Shown: positions 25,342-34,535, counted from the first letter of the stretch. The stretch: 64,000 bases of DNA from Psychromarinibacter halotolerans (GCF_029168315.1 NZ_JARGYD010000003.1:124001-188000); one strand, 5' to 3'. The notes: a model not told the origin generated them from the letters alone. A program made the numbers and translations.

Positions 25342-26571
25342 ATGAGAATACTGGCTAGTCTGTTTGCGGCAACCGCCCTGACAAGTGTCAGCGCACAGGC
25401 CGCAGACCTGGAAGTCACGCATTGGTGGACCAGCGGAGGGGAGGCCGCAGCCGTCGCCAAATTCGCCGAGGCGTTCAACGCCTCGACGGACAACACATGG
25501 GTCGATGGCGCCATCGCCGGGTCCGGCGGCACCGCCCGCCCGATCATCGTCAGCCGCATCATCGGCGGCGATCCGATGGGCGCGTTCCAGTTCAACCACG
25601 GCCGTCAGGCCGAGGAACTGATCGAAGCCGGGCTGCTGCGCGACATGACCGCCGTGGCCGAGGCCGAGGGCTGGACCGACATCGTCAACCCGCCGTCGCT
25701 GCTGGACGCCTGCACGGTGGACGGCAAGATCTACTGCGCCCCGGTCAACATCCACTCGTGGCAGTGGCTGTGGCTGTCCAACGGCGCTTTCGAGAAGGCT
25801 GGGCTTGAGGTTCCCACGACGTGGGACGAGTTCGTGGCCGCTGGCCCTGCCCTGCGCGAAGCGGGAATTCAGCCGTTGGCCCTTGGCGGGCAACCGTGGC
25901 AAAGCGCCGGGCTGTTCAACGTGCTGATCGTGGCGCTGGCCGGACCTGACGTGTTCCAAGCGGTCTACGGCGACCACGACACCGACCTCGCCGCGGGCGA
26001 TGTGATGGCGCGGGTGTTCAACGCCGCGGCCGATGCCCGCGAGATGGCGGACGGCAGTTCGGTTCAGGACTGGAACCAGGCCACCAACATGGTGATCACC
26101 GATGCGGCTGGCGGTCAGGTCATGGGCGACTGGGCCCAAGGCGAGTTCGCAGTCGCGGGCGAGACGGCGGGCGAGGATTATTCCTGCCTTCCGGGGCTGG
26201 GCGTGAACGAGGTCATCTCGACCGGCGGCGACGCGTTCTATTTCCCGGTGGTCGACGACCCCGAGATCACCGCGGCGCAGGACGAGCTTGCGAAGGTGCT
26301 GTTGTCGCCCGAGACGCAGGTGTCGTTCAACCTTGCCAAGGGCTCGCTTCCGATCCGGGGCGACGTGGACCTTGCCACCGCGAACGACTGCATGAAGAAG
26401 GGTCTGGAGATCCTTGCGGCGGGCAACACCCTGCCGGACGTGAACATGCTGAACACCGAGGACACGAACAACCAGCTAAACGACCTGTTCGTGGAGTTCT
26501 TCAACGACAAGAGCATTACCCCGGAAGCCGCGCAGGAACGGTTCGTCTCGATCATCGAGAACGCCGACTGA
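25342..26571 (+). CDS. Carbohydrate ABC transporter substrate-binding protein (CUT1)
   Basis: 409 residues. A Sec signal peptide (MRILASLFAATALTSVSAQA, cleavage about residue 20-21) leads into a family-1 solute-binding fold: DLEVTHWWTSGGEAAAVAKF at the mature N-terminus, then QFNHGRQAEELIEAGLL and YCAPVNIHSWQWLW, similar to glucose/mannose binders such as GtsA. It captures sugar in the periplasm for the permeases at 26660 and 27618. A strong hairpin after its stop codon would raise its mRNA relative to the permeases. The exact sugar is not determined; the GH43 and xylA genes downstream favour xylose-containing oligosaccharides. Confidence 0.9.
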   Translation: MRILASLFAATALTSVSAQAADLEVTHWWTSGGEAAAVAKFAEAFNASTDNTWVDGAIAGSGGTARPIIVSRIIGGDPMGAFQFNHGRQAEELIEAGLLRDMTAVAEAEGWTDIVNPPSLLDACTVDGKIYCAPVNIHSWQWLWLSNGAFEKAGLEVPTTWDEFVAAGPALREAGIQPLALGGQPWQSAGLFNVLIVALAGPDVFQAVYGDHDTDLAAGDVMARVFNAAADAREMADGSSVQDWNQATNMVITDAAGGQVMGDWAQGEFAVAGETAGEDYSCLPGLGVNEVISTGGDAFYFPVVDDPEITAAQDELAKVLLSPETQVSFNLAKGSLPIRGDVDLATANDCMKKGLEILAAGNTLPDVNMLNTEDTNNQLNDLFVEFFNDKSITPEAAQERFVSIIENAD

Positions 26572-26599
26572 CGCAGCACCCTAAGGTGTGACCAGATCC

Positions 26600-26625
26600 G
26601 CCGGCGCCCTGTTCCGGGCGCCGGC
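26600..26625 (+). other. mRNA-stabilising hairpin after the binding-protein gene
   Basis: A perfect 10-base stem GCCGGCGCCC/GGGCGCCGGC with loop TGTTCC lies between the binding-protein and first permease genes. It has no U-tract. This placement is common in ABC operons, where it protects the upstream transcript so that binding protein exceeds permease. Confidence 0.7.
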
Positions 26626-26659
26626 TCCCTTCACGCAACTGCAAGGACCCGGGGACCGC

Positions 26660-27625
26660 ATGGACACCACCGGACGCCCGAACCCGCTGTTCAGGAACCT
26701 CAGCGCCAAGATCGCGGCCATCCCGATGATCGTGACCGCGTTGGTGGTTTTCGTCGGCGGCACGGTATGGACCGTCATCTATTCCTTCACCAGTTCGAAG
26801 CTGCTGCCGCGCAAGCTGTTCGAATGGACCGACCTGTTCAACATCGGGGACTGGTCGCTGTCCGTCCCGACCGGCATCGTCTGGAAAAGCTTCGTCGGCC
26901 TGCAGCAATACGAACGGCTGTGGGGCACGAACCGCTGGATCGTGTCGATCGAGAACCTGTTGATCTACGGCCTGTGCTCGCTGGTGCTGTCCTTCGTCAT
27001 CGGCTTCATACTTGCCGCGTTGCTGGACCAGAAGATCCGGTTCGAGAACACGTTCCGCACCATCATCCTGTATCCCTTCGCGCTGTCTTTCATCGTCACC
27101 GGCCTTGTCTGGCAGTGGCTGCTGAACCCCGACTTCGGCATCCAGTCCGTGATCCGCGGCATGGGCTGGGTCGGGTTCACCTTCGACCCGCTCTACAACG
27201 CCAGCATCGTGATTTACGGCGTGCTGATCGCCGGGCTGTGGCAGGGTACCGGCCTGATCATGGTGCTGATGCTGGCCGGCCTGCGCGGCATCGACCAAGA
27301 GATCTGGAAAGCCGCCCGCGTCGACGGCATCCCGGCGTGGAAGACCTATCTGTTCATCGTGATCCCGATGATGCGGCCCGTGTTCATCACCACGCTGGTG
27401 ATCATCGCCTCGGGCATCGTGCGGATCTACGACCTGATCGTCGCGCAGACCTCTGGCGGGCCCGGCATCTCGTCCGAGGTGCCCGCGAAATACGTCTATG
27501 ACTACATGTTCCAAGGGCAGAACCTTGGGCAGGGCTTCGCCGCGTCGACGATGATGCTGCTGGCCGTGGCCATCGTGATCATCCCCTGGGCGTACCTTGA
27601 ATTCGGGAGCCGGAAACGTGGCTGA
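26660..27625 (+). CDS. Carbohydrate ABC transporter permease (MalF-like)
   Basis: 321 residues from the ATG at 26660. Six hydrophobic segments are visible, starting IPMIVTALVVFVGGTVWTVI, with the permease EAA loop near the C-terminal third (EIWKAARVDGIPAWKTYLFI). It pairs with the second permease to form the inner-membrane channel. A GTG at 26588 also opens the frame but would add 24 residues encoded partly by the hairpin. It overlaps the next gene by 8 bases. Confidence 0.92.
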   Translation: MDTTGRPNPLFRNLSAKIAAIPMIVTALVVFVGGTVWTVIYSFTSSKLLPRKLFEWTDLFNIGDWSLSVPTGIVWKSFVGLQQYERLWGTNRWIVSIENLLIYGLCSLVLSFVIGFILAALLDQKIRFENTFRTIILYPFALSFIVTGLVWQWLLNPDFGIQSVIRGMGWVGFTFDPLYNASIVIYGVLIAGLWQGTGLIMVLMLAGLRGIDQEIWKAARVDGIPAWKTYLFIVIPMMRPVFITTLVIIASGIVRIYDLIVAQTSGGPGISSEVPAKYVYDYMFQGQNLGQGFAASTMMLLAVAIVIIPWAYLEFGSRKRG

Positions 27626-28559
27626 TCCGACCACCCTGTCCACCGCCATCGCCGGCGCCGATGCCGTCGCATCCCGCCTTGAGGGGCCGCAGGGCCCGAA
27701 GCCGCGCAAACGGTTCTCGCGCCGCAACATTTTCATCTACGGCACGCTGGGGCTTGTGGCGCTGTACTATGCGCTGCCGCTGTACGTGATGATCGTGACC
27801 TCGCTGAAGGGCATGCCCGAGATCCGGCTGGGCAACATCTTCGCCCCGCCGGTCGAGATCACCTTTCAGCCGTGGGTGAAGGCGTGGTCCGAGGCCTGCA
27901 CCGGCCTGAACTGCGAGGGGCTGTCACGCGGGTTCTGGAATTCGGTCAGGATCACCGTGCCATCGGTGTTCCTGTCGATCGCGATCGCCAGCGTGAACGG
28001 CTACGCGCTGGCCAACTGGAAGTTCAAAGGCGCCGAGGCGTTCTTCACCATCCTGATCTTCGGCGCCTTCATCCCTTATCAGGTGATGCTGTACCCGATC
28101 GTGATCATCCTGCGCGAGATCGGCCTGTACGGGTCGCTGTGGGGTCTGGTCATCGTGCACTCGATCTTTGGGATGCCGATCCTGACGCTGCTGTTCCGGA
28201 ACTATTTCAGCTCGCTGCCCGAAGAACTGTTCAAGGCGGCGCGGGTGGACGGGGCGCGGTTCTGGGGGATCTATTTCCAGATCATGCTGCCGATGTCGCT
28301 GCCGATCTTCGTGGTCGCGATGATCATTCAGGTCACCGGCATCTGGAACGATTTCCTGTTCGGCGTGGTCTACACCAAGCCCGACACCTACCCGATGACG
28401 GTTCAGCTGAACAACATCGTCAACTCGGTGCAGGGGGTGAAGGAATACAACGTCAACATGGCGGCGACGATCCTGACCGGGCTGGTGCCGCTGACGATCT
28501 ATTTCGTGTCGGGCAAGCTGTTCGTCCGCGGCATCGCCGCCGGGGCCGTGAAGGGATGA
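27618..28559 (+). CDS. Carbohydrate ABC transporter permease (MalG-like)
   Basis: 313 residues from a GTG at 27618, preceded by GGGAG at 27605-27609 and overlapping the preceding stop. About 45 cytoplasmic residues precede the first membrane segment (FIYGTLGLVALYYALPLYVM); the EAA loop reads EELFKAARVDGARFWGIYFQ. Six membrane spans fit the MalG type. The next gene (ATPase) comes after a 124-base gap that contains a copy of the palindromic repeat. Confidence 0.92.
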   Translation: MADPTTLSTAIAGADAVASRLEGPQGPKPRKRFSRRNIFIYGTLGLVALYYALPLYVMIVTSLKGMPEIRLGNIFAPPVEITFQPWVKAWSEACTGLNCEGLSRGFWNSVRITVPSVFLSIAIASVNGYALANWKFKGAEAFFTILIFGAFIPYQVMLYPIVIILREIGLYGSLWGLVIVHSIFGMPILTLLFRNYFSSLPEELFKAARVDGARFWGIYFQIMLPMSLPIFVVAMIIQVTGIWNDFLFGVVYTKPDTYPMTVQLNNIVNSVQGVKEYNVNMAATILTGLVPLTIYFVSGKLFVRGIAAGAVKG

Positions 28560-28585
28560 GCCGGAGGATCGCGGCGGCACGGGTC

Positions 28586-28666
28586 GGGGGCTCTGCCCCC
28601 ACCGCCTGCGGCGGTTCCCCCGAGGTATTTCAGAAGAGAAGAAGCCGGGGACGGGGTTGCCCCGGT
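28586..28666. repeat. GC-rich palindromic intergenic repeat, copy 3, inside the ABC operon
   Basis: GGGGGCTCTGCCCCC (28586-28600), a small hairpin (CCGCCTGCGGCGG), CCCCCGAGGTATTT and AGAAGAGAAGAAG, then a CCGGGG/CCCCGG pair. These blocks match the copies at 464-576 and 11346-11480. Here the element lies between a permease gene and the ATPase gene of one operon. Confidence 0.75.
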
Positions 28667-28683
28667 GCAGGGAGGAGGGGCTG

Positions 28684-29763
28684 GTGACAGCAAATTCGGT
28701 AGAGATCCGCGGGCTGGATCTGGCATTCGGCGCGGTGGAGGTTCTGAAGGACCTGACGCTGGAGATCCCAGAGGGCGAGTTCCTTGTGCTTCTGGGCGCG
28801 TCGGGCTGCGGCAAGTCCACGCTGCTGAACTGCATCGCGGGGCTCTTGGACATCACGGGCGGGCAGATCTTCATCAAGGACCGGAACGTGACATGGGCCG
28901 AGCCCAGCCAGCGCGGCATCGGCATGGTGTTCCAAAGCTATGCCCTGTACCCGCAGATGACGGTGAAGGGGAACCTGTCCTTCGGGCTGAAGAACGCGCG
29001 CATTCCGAAGGCCGAGATCGAAGAGCGCGTCGCCCGCGCCGCCGGCATTCTTCAGATCGAGCCGCTTCTGGACCGCAAGCCCGCCGCCCTGTCCGGCGGC
29101 CAGCGCCAGCGCGTCGCCATCGGGCGGGCGCTGGTGCGGGACGTCGACGTTTTCCTGTTCGACGAGCCTTTGTCGAACCTCGACGCCAAGCTGCGCGCCG
29201 ATCTGCGGGTCGAGATCAAGCGGCTGCACCAGAAACTGCGGAACACGATGATCTACGTCACCCACGACCAGATCGAGGCGATGACGCTGGCGGATCGGAT
29301 CGCCATCATGCGCAGCGGCGCGATCCAGCAGCTTGGCTCGCCCGACGAGATCTATAACCGGCCGCGCACCAAGTACGTGGCCGAGTTCATCGGGTCTCCC
29401 GCGATGAATTTCCTGGACGGCACGGTCACCGAGCGCGGATTTATCGCGGCCGACACCACCATCCCGCTGGACGGCTATGGCTGGGCCGACGGTGTGCGGC
29501 AGGGGCCCGCGTGGCTGGGCATCCGGCCCGAGCACGTCGTGTCCGGCGAGCTGGCCGCGGGCAAATCGTTCCGGCAGGAGATCACCGTCGAACTGTTCGA
29601 GCCGATGGGCGCCGACACGCTGGTCTGGACCACGCTTGCGGGCCAGCCGTTCCATTTCAACCTTGATGGACAGCACAAGGTGGCCACCGGCGACCGCATG
29701 ACCATCGGCTTTGACGCGGCGCGCGGATCGCTGTTCGGCAAGGACACCGAACTGCGGCTGTAG
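28684..29763 (+). CDS. Carbohydrate ABC transporter ATP-binding protein (UgpC/MalK type)
   Basis: 359 residues from a GTG at 28684 preceded by GGGAGGAGG. Walker A is GASGCGKST (38-46), the signature LSGGQRQR (136-143), Walker B FLFDEP with D160-E161, the D-loop SNLDAKL and switch H194. A C-terminal OB-fold/TOBE region (about 240-359; SPAMNFLDGTV, GIRPEHV) is typical of MalK-like CUT1 ATPases. It energises the importer encoded just upstream. Confidence 0.95.
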   Translation: MTANSVEIRGLDLAFGAVEVLKDLTLEIPEGEFLVLLGASGCGKSTLLNCIAGLLDITGGQIFIKDRNVTWAEPSQRGIGMVFQSYALYPQMTVKGNLSFGLKNARIPKAEIEERVARAAGILQIEPLLDRKPAALSGGQRQRVAIGRALVRDVDVFLFDEPLSNLDAKLRADLRVEIKRLHQKLRNTMIYVTHDQIEAMTLADRIAIMRSGAIQQLGSPDEIYNRPRTKYVAEFIGSPAMNFLDGTVTERGFIAADTTIPLDGYGWADGVRQGPAWLGIRPEHVVSGELAAGKSFRQEITVELFEPMGADTLVWTTLAGQPFHFNLDGQHKVATGDRMTIGFDAARGSLFGKDTELRL

Positions 29764-29835
29764 CGCGCGCGCCCGACGCAGCGATTTAGACAACGGCCGG
29801 ACGTCGTCTTCCGGTCTTCAAGAAAGGACAGCACC

Positions 29836-30582
29836 ATGACCGATTTTTCCTATCAGCTGTATTCGTCACGACATCACCCCCTGTCCGACACGCTGAAGAT
29901 GCTTGGCGAGTTGGGCTATACGCAGGTGGAGGGCTACGGCGGGCTGTTCGCCGAGGCCGATGTCGGCGACCTGAAGGCCGAGCTTGACGGCAACGGCCTG
30001 ACCATGCCCACCGGCCATTTCAGCCTTGAGATGGTGCGGGACGAGCCCGGCCGGGTGCTGGAGATCGCGACCGTGCTGGGGATGAAGGGGGTCTTCGTGC
30101 CGGCGGTCGGCCCGGAGGAGCGTGTGAAGGACGCCGCCGGTTGGGCAGAGCTGGGCCGCGTGCTGGCCCGGATCGGCAAGCCGGTGCAGGACGCCGGGCT
30201 GACCTTCGGCTGGCACAACCACGCTTTCGAGTTCGCCGAGATCGACAGCGCCGAGACGCCGCTGGACCTGATCCTGCAGGGCGGCCCGCTGGCGCTTGAA
30301 TTCGATGTGGCGTGGGCGGTCGTGGGCGGTCAGGACCCGCTGGACTGGATCGAGAAATACGGCGACCGTCTGTATGCCGCGCACATCAAGGACATCGCCC
30401 CGGACGGCGAATGCGAGGACGAAGACGGCTGGGCGGACGTGGGGCACGGGACGATGGACTGGCCCACGATCATGACCGCGCTGCGCCGGACGCCCTGCCA
30501 GTATTTCGTGATGGAACACGACAACCCCAGCGATCCGGCGCGCTTCGCCCGCCGCTCGCTGGCGGCCGCGAAGACACTTTAG
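29836..30582 (+). CDS. Sugar phosphate isomerase/epimerase-like TIM-barrel protein
   Basis: 248 residues of the AP-endonuclease-2/xylose-isomerase-like fold (IolE/YcjR group). Metal-site residues appear in FGWHNHAFEF, LEFDVAWAVVGGQDPLDWI, YAAHIKDI and GHGTMDWPTI. It is usually paired with Gfo/Idh/MocA dehydrogenases in pathways that convert 3-keto-glycosides or inositols, and the next gene is such a dehydrogenase (12-base gap). It could be a 3-keto-sugar isomerase or hydratase. Confidence 0.82.
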   Translation: MTDFSYQLYSSRHHPLSDTLKMLGELGYTQVEGYGGLFAEADVGDLKAELDGNGLTMPTGHFSLEMVRDEPGRVLEIATVLGMKGVFVPAVGPEERVKDAAGWAELGRVLARIGKPVQDAGLTFGWHNHAFEFAEIDSAETPLDLILQGGPLALEFDVAWAVVGGQDPLDWIEKYGDRLYAAHIKDIAPDGECEDEDGWADVGHGTMDWPTIMTALRRTPCQYFVMEHDNPSDPARFARRSLAAAKTL

Positions 30583-30594
30583 GGGTCACGACAC

Positions 30595-31734
30595 ATGAGC
30601 AAGCTTGGCATCGGCATCGTCGGGTGCGGCAACATCTCGACCGCCTACCTGAAGCTGTCCCCGCTGTTCCACGCGCTGGAGGTTCGCGCGGTGGCCGACA
30701 TCAACATGGAGGCCGCGCGCCAGCGTGGCGACGAATTCGGCGTGAAGGCGCTGTCGGTCGAGGATCTGTTCGGCTCGGACGAGATCGACGTGGTCGTCAA
30801 CCTCACCATCCCCGAGGCGCATTACGCGATCTCGAAACAGGCGTTGCAGGCGGGCAAACACGTCTATTCGGAAAAGCCCTTCGTGCTGACGCTGGACGAA
30901 GGCGAGGACCTGCGCGCCATCGCCGGCGCGGCCGGGCTGCGGGTGGGTTCGGCGCCCGACACCTTTCTTGGCGGGGCGCATCAGCTGGCCCGCGCGCGGC
31001 TGGACGAGGGGCTGGTCGGAGAGATCACCGCCGGGTCCGCCGCCGTGATGAGCCACGGGATGGAGCATTGGCATCCGAACCCCGATTTCTTCTTCCAGCC
31101 CGGTGCCGGGCCGGTGCTGGACGTCGGCCCCTATTACATCACGAACCTTGTCCAGCTTCTGGGTCCGGTGAAGCGGGTGGCGTCGCTGGCTACGTCTGCC
31201 ACGCCGACACGTACCATCCTGACCGAGGGTCCGCGCCGGGGCGAAGAGATCCCGGTGGCGACGCCGACCAACATCCACGCGCTGCTGGATTTCGCGTCCG
31301 GTGCGACGATCACCTTCTCGGCCAGCTGGGATGTCTGGGCCCACCGGCACCAGCCGATGGAGCTTTACGGCACCGAGGGCTCGCTGTTTCTGCCCGATCC
31401 GAACTTTTTCGGCGGCACGGTCGAGCACGCGGGGCGCGACGGGGCGATCGCGCCGCTTGCGCCTTGGGATCACCCGTTCGGGCGACCGAACCAAGAGCAT
31501 CCCAGCCACGGCCCGCTGGCGAATTACCGAGCATCGGGGCTTGCCGACATGGCCGAGGCCATTATGGATGGGCGCGACCACCGCTGTTCGCTGGATCTTT
31601 CGCTGCACGCGGTGGACGTCATGACCTCTATCCTTCGCGCGGGCGAGACCGGCCAGTGGGTCGATCTGACCACAACCTGCGCTCGCCCCGACGCGCTGGG
31701 ACCGGAGGCCGCCGCAAAACTGCTGAAGGACTGA
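30595..31734 (+). CDS. Gfo/Idh/MocA-family oxidoreductase
   Basis: 379 residues. The Rossmann loop GIVGCGNIS (7-15) binds NAD(P), EKP (93-95) carries the conserved catalytic lysine, and GPVLDVGPYYITNLVQLLGP is the typical C-domain helix. These enzymes oxidise or reduce sugars, often at C3, or use the bound cofactor for epimerisation. It lies between the TIM-barrel protein and the aldo/keto reductase, with gaps of 12 and 4 bases, so it belongs to the same operon as the importer. Confidence 0.9.
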   Translation: MSKLGIGIVGCGNISTAYLKLSPLFHALEVRAVADINMEAARQRGDEFGVKALSVEDLFGSDEIDVVVNLTIPEAHYAISKQALQAGKHVYSEKPFVLTLDEGEDLRAIAGAAGLRVGSAPDTFLGGAHQLARARLDEGLVGEITAGSAAVMSHGMEHWHPNPDFFFQPGAGPVLDVGPYYITNLVQLLGPVKRVASLATSATPTRTILTEGPRRGEEIPVATPTNIHALLDFASGATITFSASWDVWAHRHQPMELYGTEGSLFLPDPNFFGGTVEHAGRDGAIAPLAPWDHPFGRPNQEHPSHGPLANYRASGLADMAEAIMDGRDHRCSLDLSLHAVDVMTSILRAGETGQWVDLTTTCARPDALGPEAAAKLLKD

Positions 31735-31738
31735 CCCC

Positions 31739-32788
31739 ATGAGCTACCGCCCCTCCGAGACCCGTTATGACCGGATGGTCTATCGCCGCTGCGGCGCATC
31801 CGGCCTGAAATTGCCTGCGATCTCGCTGGGGCTGTGGCACAACTTTGGCCACGACACGCCGCACCAGACCAAGCGCGACATCTGCCGCACCGCGTTCGAC
31901 AACGGGATCACCCATTTCGACCTTGCCAACAACTACGGCCCGCCCCCCGGCAGCGCCGAAGAGGCGTTCGGCGACATTCTGAAGACCGACTTCGCGGGAT
32001 ACCGGGACGAACTGATCATCTCGTCTAAGGCGGGCTATCTGATGTGGGACGGCCCCTATGGCGAGTGGGGCTCGCGCAAATACGTGATGGCGTCCTGCGA
32101 CCAGTCGCTGAAGCGGATGGGGGTCGATTATGTCGACATCTTCTATTCGCACCGCTTCGACCCGGACACGCCGCTGGAAGAAACGATGGGTGCGCTGGAC
32201 GCCATCGTGCGCGCCGGCAAGGCGCTGTATGTCGGCATCTCGTCCTACAACGCCCAACGCACCCGTGAAGCGGCGGCGATCCTGAAGGATCTGGGCACGC
32301 CCTGCCTGATCCACCAGCCCAGCTACAACATGCTGAACCGCTGGGTGGAACGCGACGGGCTGAAGGACACGCTGACCGAACTTGGCATCGGGTCCATCGC
32401 GTTCACCCCGCTGGCGCAGGGGATGCTGACGAAGAAGTACCTTGGCGGCATCCCCGAAGGGTCGCGCGCCACGCAGGGCAAGTCGCTGAACCCGAACATG
32501 CTGTCGGAACACGCGGTCGAGAACATTCGCAAGCTGAACGAAATCGCCGAAGCGCGCGGGCAGACGCTGGCGCAGATGGCGATTGCATGGGTGCTGCGCG
32601 GCGGCGGGATCACTTCGGCGCTGATCGGCGCATCGAAACCGAGCCAGGTGGAAGACTGCGTCGGCGCGGTCGGCAACCTCGAGTTCACGGAAAGCGAGCT
32701 GAAACTGATCGACGACTATGCCGACGAGGAGAAGATCAACCTTTGGGCGAAGTCGTCGGAAACCACCGAAGGGGCGGCAGAGCGGTAG
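31739..32788 (+). CDS. Aldo/keto reductase, YghZ/L-glyceraldehyde 3-phosphate reductase type
   Basis: 349 residues. The catalytic tetrad can be read as D61, Y66 (FDLANNYG), K97 (ISSKAGY) and H138 (FYSHRFDPDTP). The N-terminus MSYRPSETRYDRMVYRRCG and the PPPGSAEE insertion match the GPR/YghZ (AKR14) subgroup, which reduces aldehydes with NADPH. In this locus a sugar or glycolytic aldehyde is a plausible substrate. It ends 100 bases before the xylosidase gene, with two palindromes between. Confidence 0.9.
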   Translation: MSYRPSETRYDRMVYRRCGASGLKLPAISLGLWHNFGHDTPHQTKRDICRTAFDNGITHFDLANNYGPPPGSAEEAFGDILKTDFAGYRDELIISSKAGYLMWDGPYGEWGSRKYVMASCDQSLKRMGVDYVDIFYSHRFDPDTPLEETMGALDAIVRAGKALYVGISSYNAQRTREAAAILKDLGTPCLIHQPSYNMLNRWVERDGLKDTLTELGIGSIAFTPLAQGMLTKKYLGGIPEGSRATQGKSLNPNMLSEHAVENIRKLNEIAEARGQTLAQMAIAWVLRGGGITSALIGASKPSQVEDCVGAVGNLEFTESELKLIDDYADEEKINLWAKSSETTEGAAER

Positions 32789-32803
32789 GAGGCCGCGACG
32801 CAA

Positions 32804-32856
32804 CAGAATTTTCCAGAAAATTCTGCGCGGCACGATTTGTTAGTAGATCGTGCCGC
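32804..32856. repeat. Two adjacent perfect palindromes between aldo/keto reductase and xylosidase genes
   Basis: CAGAATTTTC-CA-GAAAATTCTG (32804-32825) is a 10-base inverted repeat with a 2-base centre. It is followed at once by GCGGCACGAT (32827-32836) and ATCGTGCCGC (32847-32856), a 10-base stem with loop TTGTTAGTAG. The first is AT-rich and could be a protein-binding site; the second looks like an RNA hairpin. No T-tract follows. Confidence 0.65.
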
Positions 32857-32888
32857 CCCCTGCCGGTCAGACGCGAGAGGAGGCGCGC

Positions 32889-34493
32889 ATGATCCGCAAC
32901 CCGATCCTGCCGGGGTTCAACCCCGATCCGTCGATCTGCCGGGTGGGCGACGACTATTACATCGCGACCTCGACCTTCGAATGGTATCCGGGCGTGCAGA
33001 TCCACCACTCGCGCGACCTTGTGAACTGGACGCTCGTCGCCCGCCCGCTGAACCGAGCCGGCCTGCTGGACATGCGCGGCAATCCCGACAGCTGCGGCAT
33101 CTGGGCGCCCTGCCTGTCCCATGCCGACGGGCGCTTCTGGCTCGTCTACACCGACGTGAAACGCTACGACGGGTCGTTCAAGGACGCGCCCAACTACATC
33201 ACCACCTGCGAGACGATCGACGGCGACTGGACCGACCCTTGGTTCGTCTGCAACCACGGCTTCGACCCGTCGTTGTTTCACGATGCGGACGGTACGACGT
33301 ATTTCATGGTGCTGCAGTGGAACCACCGGGGCCGGGGCACCGGGGGCAACCCGAAACACGCGAGCTTTGACGGCATCCTGTTACAGGAATGGACGCCCGA
33401 AGGCGGCCTGACGGGGCCGATGCAGAAGATCTATGACGGCACCGACCGGGGCCTGACCGAAGGTCCGCACATCTTCAAACGCGGCGATTGGTATTATCTG
33501 ACCGTGGCCGAGGGCGGCACGGGCTATGATCACGCGGTGACGATGGCGCGCAGCCGCGACATCTGGGGGCCGTACGAGACGCATCCGCAGAAACACCTGA
33601 TCTCGACCCGCGACGCACCCGACCACCCGATCCAGCGCACCGGGCATGGACAATATGTCGAAACGCCGGATGGACAGGGATACCACACCTTCCTGATGGG
33701 CCGCCCGATTGCCGGGCCCGACGGGGCGGGGCGGTTCTGTCCGCTGGGCCGCGAGACCGGGATCGAACGGGTGGTCTGGCGCGACGACTGGCTGTGGCTG
33801 GAGGACGGCGGGATGCTGCCCCGCACCGAACTGCCCGGCCCCACCGATGCCAGCGCCCCACCGCCCGCGCCGTCGAAGACGAACTTCGCCGGCCCTGCCC
33901 TTCCGCCCGAATTCCAGTGGCTGCGGACCCCCGACACCGACCGGATCTTTCGGCTCGACCATGGGTTGGTCCTGATCGGACGGGAAAGCCCCGGGTCGTG
34001 GTTCGAGCAGGCGCTGGTCGCCCGCCGGCAGGAAGATTTCGCTTATACCGCCGAGACAGAGGTGGATTTCGACCCGCTGACCTACCAGCAGAACGCCGGG
34101 CTGACGACCTATTACAACCGCTACAAGTTCCACGCCCTGCTGGTCACGCAAGACCCCGACGCGGGCCGCGCGCTGGTTGTCATGTCCTGTCCCGGCAACT
34201 TCCCCGACGGCGGGATCGAGATGGTTGGCGATCCGGTGCCGGTGAAAGACAGACCGGTCGAGATGCGGGTGACGGTCGATCATGCCGAACAGCAGTTCGC
34301 ATGGCGACAGGGGGGTGACTGGCACAAGATCGGGCCGGTGCTGGACGCTGCGGTGATCTCGGACGAAGGCGGTCGGGGCGAGCACGGCTCGTTCACCGGG
34401 GCGTTCGTGGGAATGATGGCCTTCGACATCAGCGGGCTAGGACGCGAGGCACGATTCGCGCATTTCTCCTACATCCCGAAGGCGCCAAGCTAA
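32889..34493 (+). CDS. Glycoside hydrolase family 43 beta-xylosidase
   Basis: 534 residues, the size of two-domain GH43 beta-xylosidases. The five-bladed propeller holds the catalytic base D13 (GFNPDPSICR), pKa-modulating D126 (FDPSLFHDADG) and catalytic acid E191 (LTEGPHIFKRGD). The C-terminal beta-sandwich (about 330-534, FEQALVARRQEDF on) is the usual accessory domain. No signal peptide, so it acts in the cytoplasm on imported xylo-oligosaccharides. The ATG at 32889 gives the standard MIRNPILPGF start, with GAGAGGAGG upstream. The product would feed xylose isomerase at 35645. Confidence 0.93.
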   Translation: MIRNPILPGFNPDPSICRVGDDYYIATSTFEWYPGVQIHHSRDLVNWTLVARPLNRAGLLDMRGNPDSCGIWAPCLSHADGRFWLVYTDVKRYDGSFKDAPNYITTCETIDGDWTDPWFVCNHGFDPSLFHDADGTTYFMVLQWNHRGRGTGGNPKHASFDGILLQEWTPEGGLTGPMQKIYDGTDRGLTEGPHIFKRGDWYYLTVAEGGTGYDHAVTMARSRDIWGPYETHPQKHLISTRDAPDHPIQRTGHGQYVETPDGQGYHTFLMGRPIAGPDGAGRFCPLGRETGIERVVWRDDWLWLEDGGMLPRTELPGPTDASAPPPAPSKTNFAGPALPPEFQWLRTPDTDRIFRLDHGLVLIGRESPGSWFEQALVARRQEDFAYTAETEVDFDPLTYQQNAGLTTYYNRYKFHALLVTQDPDAGRALVVMSCPGNFPDGGIEMVGDPVPVKDRPVEMRVTVDHAEQQFAWRQGGDWHKIGPVLDAAVISDEGGRGEHGSFTGAFVGMMAFDISGLGREARFAHFSYIPKAPS

Positions 34494-34535
34494 GGCCACG
34501 TTCCCGTCACACCCGAAATCGCCAAAACGGCGCGC

